This document shows, piece by piece, positions 47,668 to 57,076 of a DNA stretch of 64,000 bases. The position numbers and the translations under genes were made by a program. The stretch comes from Leifsonia sp. Leaf264 (GTDB lineage: Bacteria; Actinomycetota; Actinomycetes; Actinomycetales; Microbacteriaceae). The notes beneath the pieces are model-generated. The model saw nothing but the letters and a program-made list of their open reading frames with translations. It was not told the DNA's origin and did no database searches. The DNA lies in assembly GCF_001422325.1 (NCBI RefSeq), contig NZ_LMMR01000009.1, positions 1 to 64,000 on the forward strand, read 5' to 3'. Every line of letters starts with the position of its first letter. Positions within the stretch are counted from its first letter, which is position 1.

Positions 47668-48612
47668 TCAGCCGACCCCGGCGAATGTGGAGGAGACGAC
47701 CGAGAGGATCATGGGGGCGACCCCGAGCAGCATGAACGCCGGAAGCACGCACAGCGCGAGCGGGATCATGAGGCTGACACCGAGCCGCGCCGCACGCTCC
47801 TGGCCGTCGGTCTGCGCCGCGAGACGGATGTCGGCGGCTTCCGCTCTCAGCAGCTCGGCGGCCGGGACTCCGGCGTCACGAGCGAGCGCGAGCACGGCAT
47901 CGGCACGAGTCGCCTGTTCGGCGGCGGCGTCCGCATCGACGACGCCGAACGTGACGACCGTGGCCACTGCGGAGCCGCGGGCGCGGTCGAGCGAGACGCC
48001 GCCGGCGAGCGCCACGGCCATCAGGTCGATCACGATCCCCGGGAATGGATCGCTGGCGCCGGCACGGCGTACGAGACCGGCGCTCCACCGCGCCCCGGCC
48101 AGCATGAGCAGGATGCCGCCGGCGAGGCAGGCCCATCCCGGCGGCGTCGTGATGAGCACGTCGATGGTGTCGAGGCCGAGCACCATCCCGAAGGCGACGG
48201 CCACGACCGGCAGCAGCGCCACGAGTCGCGACGTCGCGCGCGGACCGGCCAAGGCGATCCGCGCCTCGCGCTGCAGTCGGCCGGTCGCCCGGAACGAGTC
48301 CGCCATCTCACGCAGTGCTCCGGCCAACGGCGACCCCGTCTCGAGCGCGAGCGACCACACGGCCGCGAGAGCTCGCCAGGCGCTCGCAGTCTCCGCCGAC
48401 GAGGCCGATCCGCCGACGGATGCCACCACCTGTGCGACGTCGCCTCCCGTCGCCTGCGCCGCAGCGCGCACGACGGGACCGGCGTCGCCGGGCTGCTCCG
48501 TCGCCGCGAGGTACCTCCAGGAGGCGGCAGGAGGCACCCCGGCGGCGAGCAGCACGGCGAGACGCTGCGCTGTCGCGGCGACCGCCTCGATCGCCGGACG
48601 GCGGGCGCTCAT
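47668..48612 (-). CDS. Tad pilus platform protein, TadB-TadC fusion
   Basis: A 314-residue type II secretion F-type membrane protein. It seems to hold two units in one chain: residues 1-175 (RLAVLLAAGVPPAASWRYLA ... SLALETGSPLAGALREMAD plus two membrane spans) resembles TadB, and residues 185-314 (IDLMAVALAGGVSLDRARG ... LGVSLMIPLALCVLPAFMLLG) resembles TadC. M. tuberculosis has two genes here (Rv3658c, Rv3657c). The 104 nt to the pilin gene allow separate pilin expression. Confidence 0.75.
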   Translation of the reverse strand: MSARRPAIEAVAATAQRLAVLLAAGVPPAASWRYLAATEQPGDAGPVVRAAAQATGGDVAQVVASVGGSASSAETASAWRALAAVWSLALETGSPLAGALREMADSFRATGRLQREARIALAGPRATSRLVALLPVVAVAFGMVLGLDTIDVLITTPPGWACLAGGILLMLAGARWSAGLVRRAGASDPFPGIVIDLMAVALAGGVSLDRARGSAVATVVTFGVVDADAAAEQATRADAVLALARDAGVPAAELLRAEAADIRLAAQTDGQERAARLGVSLMIPLALCVLPAFMLLGVAPMILSVVSSTFAGVG

Positions 48613-49676
48613 CCGACCTCGGAGATGGTGAGACGACCGTCATGGTCGATGGCGAACCGTCCGAGTTGGGCGAGGCGGCGCACCCCGTCGACCCGCTCCA
48701 GGTGCAGCACGAGACCGATGGCGCTCACGGTCTGTCGTGCGACAGCCCGGTCTCCCATGCCGGCGAGGGAGCCGAGCGCCTCGATGCGTGCCGGCACATC
48801 GGCGAGGGAGTTGGCGTGCAGGGTGCCAGCGCCACCGTCGTGGCCGGTGTTGAGCGCCGTCAGCAGCTCGCGGAGTTCAGCGCCACGGCATTCGCCGAGG
48901 ATGAGCCTGTCGGGCCGCATCCGCAGGGCCTCCCGAACCAGCGCGTCGAGCCCGACGTGGCCGGCGCCCTCGACGTTGGCCTGACGGGCCTCGAGGCCGA
49001 CGACATGCGGATGCCGCACCCTGAGCTCGGCGACGTCCTCGACCACGACGATGCGCTCGTGCGTCGACGACGCCGACAGCATCGCCGCCAGGAGGGTGGT
49101 CTTGCCGACCCCGGCCGCCCCGGTGACCAGCACGTTCTCGCGACGCCGCACCACGGCGAGCAGTTCGCGCTCCTGCGCGGCATCGAGCATCCCGCTGCGG
49201 CGGAGCGCCGCGAGGTCGGAGTGTTCGCCCCGGGGTATCCGCACCGAGATGAGAGTGCCCGTCGTCGAGATGGGCGGGAGGGCGACGTGCACCCTGATGC
49301 CACCCCCGAGGCGCACATCGACGCACGGATGGGCCTCGTCGACGTGCCGGCCGCCGCTCGCGACCAGCTGGACGGCGAGGTCGCGCACCTCGCGCTCGCC
49401 GAGTTCCCACTCCGGATCACGGCGCGGGCCGTGCCCGGCGTCGACCCACAGGCCGGCCGATCCGTTCACGAGGAGGTCGCTGACCTGGTCGGTGGCGAAG
49501 CGAGCGAGAGGTCCGAGCACCTCGAGGTCCACGGGCGCGAGCGGGGGACCATGATCGGTGTCGCTGAAGCGATGGCGACCGTGCCCCGGTTCACCATCGT
49601 CGACGGCCTGTCCCCCGAATTCCGCGCCGGGGCGTGCCGCCTGCAGCATCGGCACTGCGACGAACGGCTCATCCAC
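48609..49676 (-). CDS. Tad pilus assembly ATPase TadA (CpaF type)
   Basis: Secretion ATPase of 355 residues: N-terminal domain with VSDLLVNGSAGLWVDAG, Walker A VTGAAGVGKTTLLAAML, Asp box VVVEDVAELR, Walker B RPDRLILGECRGAE, His box GHDGGAGTLHANS. GTG 49676 is the likely start because TAGATT (49684-49689) ends 7 nt upstream, giving a leaderless mRNA; ATG 49649 is an alternative. The following F-type gene overlaps by ATGA. No CpaE/Ssd gene (Rv3660c) precedes it. Confidence 0.85.
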   Translation of the reverse strand: MDEPFVAVPMLQAARPGAEFGGQAVDDGEPGHGRHRFSDTDHGPPLAPVDLEVLGPLARFATDQVSDLLVNGSAGLWVDAGHGPRRDPEWELGEREVRDLAVQLVASGGRHVDEAHPCVDVRLGGGIRVHVALPPISTTGTLISVRIPRGEHSDLAALRRSGMLDAAQERELLAVVRRRENVLVTGAAGVGKTTLLAAMLSASSTHERIVVVEDVAELRVRHPHVVGLEARQANVEGAGHVGLDALVREALRMRPDRLILGECRGAELRELLTALNTGHDGGAGTLHANSLADVPARIEALGSLAGMGDRAVARQTVSAIGLVLHLERVDGVRRLAQLGRFAIDHDGRLTISEVG

Positions 49677-49782
49677 CCGAGCGAATCTAGACGGCTCGAT
49701 GCATCCGATCGGGGTACAAGAACTGCCCGGGTTCTTTCGCCGAATCGATCGATGCTGGGGAGGAGAGCCGCCGTCGAGGCGC

Positions 49783-49889
49783 TTAAAAGAAAGGGGCGGC
49801 ACCTATTGGGGGGAACAGGTGCCGCCTCAGTGTCGCGGGGATTGGGGGGAATCGCTCCGCAGCACGAACCCGAAAAAGCTTTCAGGCGC
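49783..49889 (-). ncRNA. 6C small RNA (B11-like)
   Basis: On the minus strand two consecutive hairpins each show a loop with CCCCCC. The first is GCGG..GATT-CCCCCC-AATC..CCGC. The second is GGCGGCACCT with its complement around GTTCCCCCCAAT (arms 49795-49804 and 49817-49826), followed by CCTTTCTTTT as terminator tail. This is the defining structure of the actinobacterial 6C RNA. A promoter TTGCGC-N16-TAGACT (49896-49923) puts the 5' end near 49889. In M. tuberculosis the 6C RNA (B11) also lies at the tad locus, between Rv3660c and Rv3661. The C-rich loops are known to pair with G-rich ribosome-binding regions. Confidence 0.93.
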
Positions 49890-49895
49890 ATGGAA

Positions 49896-49923
49896 AGTCT
49901 ACGGCACAGAACTCTCTGCGCAA
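49896..49923 (-). promoter_or_regulatory. Promoter of the 6C RNA
   Basis: TTGCGC (49918-49923) and TAGACT (49896-49901), 16 nt apart on the minus strand, placed exactly for the 5' end of the 6C RNA. Confidence 0.65.
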
Positions 49924-50136
49924 GCCCACGTGTCCTCATTTCTGTGGACAAGGCGAAAACTCTCATCCCGCGCCGCATCCGGTGCTCATCCGAGCAGAGG
50001 TCCGGGGTGCCACGCGCCCGTTCGACGAGTGCGCGAACGGGTGAGCGGCCGGGTGAGGGGCTGACGCTGTATCGTTGCGATTCCGCGGTCGGTGCAGCAC
50101 CGCGCAGGCCACTCGCAAAGGAGCGACAGAGAAGCA

Positions 50137-52083
<1,947 letters not shown>

Positions 52084-52103
52084 CGACATCCGGATGACGC
52101 AGG

Positions 52104-52136
52104 TCGGCCCACCCTCCGCCTCGGAGGGTGGGCCGA
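52104..52136. terminator. Terminator between acs and ridA
   Basis: A perfect 15-bp stem (TCGGCCCACCCTCCG and complement; arms 52104-52118 and 52122-52136) with a 3-nt loop, between convergent acs and ridA. No U-tract. Confidence 0.8.
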
Positions 52137-52161
52137 TCTGCGCGTGTCGGAGCGCGGCCGT

Positions 52162-52632
52162 CTAGGCGAAGGAGAGGACCAGCTCCACCTCGACGGGGGC
52201 GTCGAGCGGCAGGACCGCGACGCCGACGGCCGAGCGGGCGTGCTTCCCGGCCTCACCGAAGATCTCGCCGAGGAGCTCCGAGGCACCGTTGATGACACCG
52301 GGCTGACCCGTGAACGACGGGTCCGACGCCACGAAGCCCGTGACCTTCACGACCTGGGTGACGCGATCGAGGGAGCCGATGACCGACTCGGCGGCCGCGA
52401 GGGCGTTGAGGATGCAGGTGGCGGCGTAGGCCTTGGCGTCAGCGGCGGGGACGAGTCCATCGCCCTCGCCCACCTTGCCTGTGGCCGGAAGGACGCCGTC
52501 GGTGAAGGGGAGCTGGCCCGAGGTGAAGACCAGGTTGCCGCTGACCATCGCGGGAACATAGGCGGCGACGGGCGTCGCGACCGCCGGCAGGCTGATCCCG
52601 AGCTCGGCGAGACGATCGGCGATCTGCGACAT
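52162..52632 (-). CDS. RidA (YjgF/YER057c/UK114) family protein
   Basis: A 156-residue enamine/imine deaminase family protein. It has VSGNLVFTSGQLPFTDG, ILNALAAAESVIGSLDRVTQVVKVTGFVAS and RSAVGVAVLPLDAPVEVELVLSF. The critical arginine position of active RidA is present in ARSAVGV. Equivalent to Rv3678c by place. The start shares a base with the stop of the small upstream gene (TGATG). Confidence 0.9.
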   Translation of the reverse strand: MSQIADRLAELGISLPAVATPVAAYVPAMVSGNLVFTSGQLPFTDGVLPATGKVGEGDGLVPAADAKAYAATCILNALAAAESVIGSLDRVTQVVKVTGFVASDPSFTGQPGVINGASELLGEIFGEAGKHARSAVGVAVLPLDAPVEVELVLSFA

Positions 52633-52859
52633 CAGTTGCCGCCCTCGAATGCGGTGGCGGCGGATGCCGCAGCCGACGCTCCTGCGCTGGCCGCGCCGGA
52701 GTCTCCCCCGCCGACGGGACGCTTGAGGTAGGCGACGAGGCCGCCCTCGGGGCCGCTGACGACCTGGACGAGCTCCCAGCCGTCGGAGCCCCAGTTGTTG
52801 AGGATCGCGGCGGTGCTGTGGATCATGAGCGGGGTGGTGACGTATTCCCAGGTGGGCAT
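52632..52859 (-). CDS. Small protein of the Rv3678A type
   Basis: A 75-residue protein; the first 50 residues (PTWEYVTTPLMIHSTAAIL, then GSDGWELVQVVSG and VAYLKRP) follow the DUF4177-like pattern WEY....(L)....GxxGWELV of a small actinobacterial family found next to ridA. The last 25 residues are Ala/Gly/Ser-rich and probably disordered. Function unknown. The start is ATG 52859. It is coupled to ridA by a one-base overlap. Confidence 0.8.
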   Translation of the reverse strand: MPTWEYVTTPLMIHSTAAILNNWGSDGWELVQVVSGPEGGLVAYLKRPVGGGDSGAASAGASAAASAATAFEGGN

Positions 52860-52981
52860 GGTGCTCCTTCGTCGAGGCGTGAGGATGGGGTGGAGAGCAC
52901 GCGTGGAGGGCGGCGTGATGTCAGGGCGGCACACAGCACCGGCTGAGCACTTTGCCAGCTTGCTCCCTTAAGCTCAACTAT

Positions 52982-55561
52982 ATGTCTGCCCAAAAACGAA
53001 CGACCAGCGGCGTGCTCGGAGGCTTCCTGGCCTTCGTCGGCATGAGCGTCGCGGCCGGCGTCCTCGTGACAGCCGCAGTGACCCCTGCCATCGCCGTGAG
53101 CGGCATGGCCGCCACCAGTGGCATCAACATGTTCGAGAACCTGCCGAGCTATCTCGAGATCGGTGCCCTGGCCCAGAAGACGAACGTCTACGCGGTCAAG
53201 AACGACGGCAACCCGTACCTTCTCGCGTCGTTCTTCGACCAGGACCACGAAGAGGTCAGCTGGGACGACATCTCGCAGTACGCGAAGGATGCCGCAGTAG
53301 CCGGTGAGGACCCCCGCTTCTACGAGCACGGCGGCATCGACGTGCAGGGCACGGCGCGCGCCATGATCTCCACCTACGTGCTGGGCGGCGCGACCCAGGG
53401 TGGATCGAGCATCACGCAGCAGTACGTGAAGAACGTCCTCGTGCAGAAGGCCGAAGCCGCTGCGAAGACCGAGGAGGAGATGCAGGCCGCGTACGCCGAG
53501 GCGACCGACCCCACTCCCGACCGCAAGCTCAAGGAGATGCGCCTCGCCATCGGCGTCGAGAAGAAGTACTCGAAGGACGACATCCTCAAGGGCTACCTCA
53601 ACATCGCCGGATTCGGCGGCCGTGTCTACGGCATCCAGTCGGCTGCGCAGTACTACTTCGGCGGAACCAGCGCGAAGGACCTGACCCTCGGGCAGGCTGC
53701 CGCGCTGCTCGCCATCGTGAACAACCCCGAGAAGTTCCGCCTCGACCAGCCCGATTCGAAGACGAACGGCGCGAAGACCAAGGTCGGCGACAAGGTCGTT
53801 CCCTACGCCAAGACCCAGGAGCGTCGGGACTACATCCTCGACTCGATGCTCAAGTACAAGAAGATCACGCAGAAGGAGCACGACGCCGCGATCAAGGAGC
53901 CCATCGCTCCCTCGATCAAGGAGCCGAGCACCGGATGCGCGACGGCCGGTGGAGCCGGGTTCTTCTGCGACTACGTGTACTGGACCATCGCCAACGACCC
54001 CGCCTTCGGCGAGACCGAGGACGACAGGCTCAAGCTTCTCCGCCAGGGCGGACTCGACATCTACACGACCCTCGACCTCGACCTGCAGGCTGCCGCCGAG
54101 CAGGCGATCAACGAGACCGTTCCGCGCTCCGACCCGAGCATCGACGTCGGCGCCAGTGCCGTCTCGGTTCAGCCGGGCACCGGTCGCGTGCTCGCCATGG
54201 CGCAGAACAAGCAGTTCTCCAACGACCCCGAGGTGCTCTCGGTCGACCCGCAGTCCAGCGCGGTGAACTTCAACACCGACTTCGACTACGGCGGATCGAG
54301 CGGATTCCAGCCCGGATCGACCTACAAGATCTTCACCCTCGGCGAATGGATCAAGGAGGGTCACTCGCTCAACGAGTACGTGAACGCCTACCGTCGCAGC
54401 GACTGGGGCACGTTCAACGACTCCTGCAACGGTCCGATCTCCGTGCCCGGTTGGAGCCCCGTCAACGACGAGGGTGGAAACGGTGGCTCGTGGACGGCCC
54501 TGTACAACACGCAGAACTCCGAGAACACGGGCTTCGTGGCCATGGCCAAGCAGCTCGATCTGTGCGGCATCCGCAAGACCGCCGAGTCGTTCGGAGTGCA
54601 CCGCGCCGACGGTGACGAGCTCCAGCAGGGTCCGGCATCGGTGCTCGGAACCAACGAGATCGCTCCGGTCACCATGGCCGAGGCCTTCGCCGGCGTCGCC
54701 GCCAACGGCACGGTCTGCAAGCCGATCGTGATCGACAAGGTCATGACCCAGGACGGCAAGTCCATCACTCCGCCGTCCGCCGGCTGCGCGCAGTCCGTCG
54801 ACCCCAAGGTCACCGCGGCCATGGCCTACGCCATGCAGCGCGTGATGTCGGGCGGAACCGGTTCGTCGTCGAACTCGCGCACCTACCCGCAGGTGCCGAT
54901 GATCGGAAAGACCGGTACCACCGACGACGCAGAGGCCACATGGATGAGCGGCGCGAGCACCAAGGTCGCCACCACCGTCGGCGTCTACAACGCGAGCGGT
55001 CACGTCAACCTGCGCCAGACCTACTTCAACGGCGTGCAGGCTGCCGTCATCCGTCACGAGATCTGGCCGCGCATCATGTCCGTCGCCAATGCGAAGTACG
55101 GCGGAGACGCATTCCCGGATGCCGATCCCTCGTCGCTGAAGACAGTCACCGCGACGGTCCCCGATGTGCGCGGCAAGTCGATCGCCGAGGCCCAGTCGCT
55201 GATCGAGGCAGCCGGATTCGGCTTCGCCGACGGCGGCGCCCAGGACTCCGAGCTGCCCGCCGGCCAGGTCACCAGCACGAACCCGTCGGGCGATGCCCCG
55301 CGCGGTTCGCTCGTGACGGCCTACACGTCCAACGGATCCATGGTCCTGATGCCGAACGTCGTCGGACTCTCCGAGGGCGACGCGAAGAACCAGCTCAAGG
55401 GCTCGTTCTCGGTCAAGACCGTCGAGGTCACCGTGACCGATGAAAAGCAGAACGGCATCGTGCAGTCAAGCGATCCCGGAGCCGGAGCCGGAGTCAAGCC
55501 CGGCTCGCAGGTCACGATCAGCATTGGAAAGTTCAAGGACTCCAAGCCAGGAAAGGGCTAG
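52982..55561 (+). CDS. Class A penicillin-binding protein with PASTA domains (PonA2-like)
   Basis: A bifunctional peptidoglycan synthase of 859 residues. A short cytoplasmic tail and one membrane anchor (residues about 10-42) are followed by the GT51 transglycosylase (catalytic Glu in AGEDPRFYEHGGID, GGSSITQQYVKN, LNIAGFGG) and the transpeptidase with S446TYK, S513EN and K643TG. Two PASTA domains follow (VPDVRGKSIAEAQSLIEAAG and MPNVVGLSEGDAKNQLKG). TAAGCT (52969-52974) ends 7 nt before ATG 52982, so the mRNA is probably leaderless. Neighbouring ridA and the metallophosphoesterase match Rv3678c-Rv3683, where PonA2 is Rv3682. Confidence 0.95.
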   Translation: MSAQKRTTSGVLGGFLAFVGMSVAAGVLVTAAVTPAIAVSGMAATSGINMFENLPSYLEIGALAQKTNVYAVKNDGNPYLLASFFDQDHEEVSWDDISQYAKDAAVAGEDPRFYEHGGIDVQGTARAMISTYVLGGATQGGSSITQQYVKNVLVQKAEAAAKTEEEMQAAYAEATDPTPDRKLKEMRLAIGVEKKYSKDDILKGYLNIAGFGGRVYGIQSAAQYYFGGTSAKDLTLGQAAALLAIVNNPEKFRLDQPDSKTNGAKTKVGDKVVPYAKTQERRDYILDSMLKYKKITQKEHDAAIKEPIAPSIKEPSTGCATAGGAGFFCDYVYWTIANDPAFGETEDDRLKLLRQGGLDIYTTLDLDLQAAAEQAINETVPRSDPSIDVGASAVSVQPGTGRVLAMAQNKQFSNDPEVLSVDPQSSAVNFNTDFDYGGSSGFQPGSTYKIFTLGEWIKEGHSLNEYVNAYRRSDWGTFNDSCNGPISVPGWSPVNDEGGNGGSWTALYNTQNSENTGFVAMAKQLDLCGIRKTAESFGVHRADGDELQQGPASVLGTNEIAPVTMAEAFAGVAANGTVCKPIVIDKVMTQDGKSITPPSAGCAQSVDPKVTAAMAYAMQRVMSGGTGSSSNSRTYPQVPMIGKTGTTDDAEATWMSGASTKVATTVGVYNASGHVNLRQTYFNGVQAAVIRHEIWPRIMSVANAKYGGDAFPDADPSSLKTVTATVPDVRGKSIAEAQSLIEAAGFGFADGGAQDSELPAGQVTSTNPSGDAPRGSLVTAYTSNGSMVLMPNVVGLSEGDAKNQLKGSFSVKTVEVTVTDEKQNGIVQSSDPGAGAGVKPGSQVTISIGKFKDSKPGKG

Positions 55562-55563
55562 CG

Positions 55564-56550
55564 ATGGCCTCATCCCCCGCTCGATCCGGAGCCGCCGCGG
55601 CCGTCACCATGACGGTCGCGGCGGCTCTCGCCGCACTCGCATGGGGAACGCTCGTGGAGCGCACCATGTGGACGCTGCGTGAGGCGCGGGTGCCGGTCCT
55701 CCCCGTCGGGTCGAAGTCGATCCGCGTGCTCCACCTCTCCGACCTGCACATGGCCCCGTGGCAACGGGACAAGCAGGAGTGGGTGCGTTCGCTCGCAGAC
55801 CTCAAGCCCGACCTCATCGTCGACACCGGCGACAACCTGGGTCACCGCGACGGGATCGACGGCATCCGGTACGCCTTCGAACGCTTCCGTGGAATCCCCG
55901 GGGTCTTCGTCAACGGCTCGAACGACTACTACGGTCCCGTCGCGAAGAACCCGTTCAAGTACTTCTCCGGTCCGTCCAAGCACACCGGCCGAGCCGAGAA
56001 GCTCGACACTGCCGCGCTGCTCGAGTACTTCGACAGCCTGGGCTGGCTCGACCTCAACAATGCGGCGAGCTCGGCCGACATCGCCGGCACCCATTTCGAG
56101 TTCTTCGGGGTCGACGACCCGCACAAGAAGCTCGATCGACCGGAACTGATCACCCGAGCCATCGATGAGCTGCGCGCCGACGATCCCCTCGGCGATGAGA
56201 CCTGGCCAGACCGCGGCGATGCCCCGGCGAGCCGGTCGACGGTCTCGATCGGCGTGACCCACGCCCCCTACCAGCGCGTGCTGAACTCGTTCGTCAACCA
56301 CGGCGCCCAGCTCATCCTGGCCGGGCACACGCACGGCGGGCAGGTCTGCGTGCCGGGCTTCGGCGCCCTGGTGACCAACTGCGACATCCCGCGCAAGCAG
56401 GTCAAGGGCCTGAGCCTCTGGTGGCACGGGATGCGCAACGCCTACCTCAACGTCTCGGCTGGCCTCGGCACCTCGATCTACGCTCCGGTGCGATTCGCCT
56501 GCCCGCCCGAGGCGACTCTGCTCACGCTGGTTCCCGAGAACGAGCGCTGA
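55564..56550 (+). CDS. Membrane-anchored metallophosphoesterase
   Basis: A 328-residue calcineurin-type phosphoesterase. One N-terminal membrane span (AAAVTMTVAAALAALAWGTLVE) positions it at the membrane. Metal motifs: LHLSDLHMAPWQ, VDTGDNLGH, GSNDYYG (GNHD variant), VTHAPYQRVL and LAGHTHGGQV. It begins 2 nt after the PBP stop, a close coupling kept in mycobacteria (Rv3683). The substrate is unknown; a lipid or envelope precursor is suggested by the pairing but unproven. Confidence 0.88.
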   Translation: MASSPARSGAAAAVTMTVAAALAALAWGTLVERTMWTLREARVPVLPVGSKSIRVLHLSDLHMAPWQRDKQEWVRSLADLKPDLIVDTGDNLGHRDGIDGIRYAFERFRGIPGVFVNGSNDYYGPVAKNPFKYFSGPSKHTGRAEKLDTAALLEYFDSLGWLDLNNAASSADIAGTHFEFFGVDDPHKKLDRPELITRAIDELRADDPLGDETWPDRGDAPASRSTVSIGVTHAPYQRVLNSFVNHGAQLILAGHTHGGQVCVPGFGALVTNCDIPRKQVKGLSLWWHGMRNAYLNVSAGLGTSIYAPVRFACPPEATLLTLVPENER

Positions 56551-56623
56551 GTCCCCTCCGGCGGCATCCGCTGGTCAACGCGATGCTTTTTATCGGCTAT
56601 TCTTAGTGAGGCCTTCGGGCCAT

Positions 56624-56697
56624 CGGGGTGTGGCGCAGCTTGGTAGCGCGCCTCGTTCGGGACGAGGAGGTCGTGGGTTCGAATCCCGCCACCCCGA
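56624..56697 (+). tRNA. tRNA-Pro (anticodon CGG)
   Basis: A 74-nt cloverleaf: CGGGGTG/CACCCCG acceptor, discriminator A, D arm GCGC...GCGC, anticodon stem CCTCG/CGAGG with loop TTCGGGA (CGG, reading CCG codons), T arm GTGGG-TTCGAAT-CCCGC. CCA not encoded. The first acceptor base is C, as in bacterial tRNA-Pro. Confidence 0.97.
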
Positions 56698-56703
56698 CAG
56701 ATG

Positions 56704-56728
56704 AGCCCCCTTCCACTGGAAGGGGGCT
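56704..56728 (+). terminator. Terminator after tRNA-Pro
   Basis: AGCCCCCTTCC (56704-56714) and GGAAGGGGGCT (56718-56728) form an 11-bp stem with a 3-nt loop, 6 nt past the tRNA, followed by TTC. It may also serve the small leftward gene that ends at 56749. Confidence 0.7.
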
Positions 56729-56748
56729 TCGCTGTATCCGCGAGAAGG

Positions 56749-56913
56749 TCAGCTGCGCTGTGCGACGGAGTCGGAGAAGGCCGATGCGTGCGGCTCCACG
56801 ACGACACACTCCTCGCGATCGGCGCGACCGATGACGCCTCCGATGAGCATGGCCGCGCCCGAGGCGACCAGCGCCCACACGACGATGATCCCTGCCACGA
56901 CTGCTGTCGCCAT
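56749..56913 (-). CDS. Small single-pass membrane protein (54 aa)
   Basis: A short frame from ATG 56913 to TGA 56749-56751. It has a hydrophobic N-terminal span (AVVAGIIVVWALVASGAAML plus IGGVIG) and a polar tail with one Cys (REECVVVEPHASAFSDSVAQRS). Support: AGGAGG lies 10 nt before the ATG, and a promoter GTGACT-N16-TAGGCT (56976-57003) points at it. Transcription would start near 56969. No family recognised. Topology is probably N-out or a signal-anchor; function unknown. Confidence 0.65.
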   Translation of the reverse strand: MATAVVAGIIVVWALVASGAAMLIGGVIGRADREECVVVEPHASAFSDSVAQRS

Positions 56914-56975
56914 TCTCGACTCCTCCTCGAGTCGTTCCCCTCGAGCACTCCCCCGGTCATGCCGGGTCAGGCGTC

Positions 56976-57003
56976 AGCCTACGGTGCTCCTCTGAGCAGT
57001 CAC
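56976..57003 (-). promoter_or_regulatory. Promoter of the 54-residue membrane protein gene
   Basis: GTGACT (56998-57003) and TAGGCT (56976-56981) are 16 nt apart on the minus strand and give a leader of about 56 nt. The rest of the stretch 56914-57076 holds only GC-rich short palindromes. Confidence 0.45.
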
Positions 57004-57076
57004 TGTACACCGCGTACCCCTCATTCGGGGGGGCATCCGGGTGCCGGGGGAGACCGCTCGCAGCGTGCCGCGCGGC

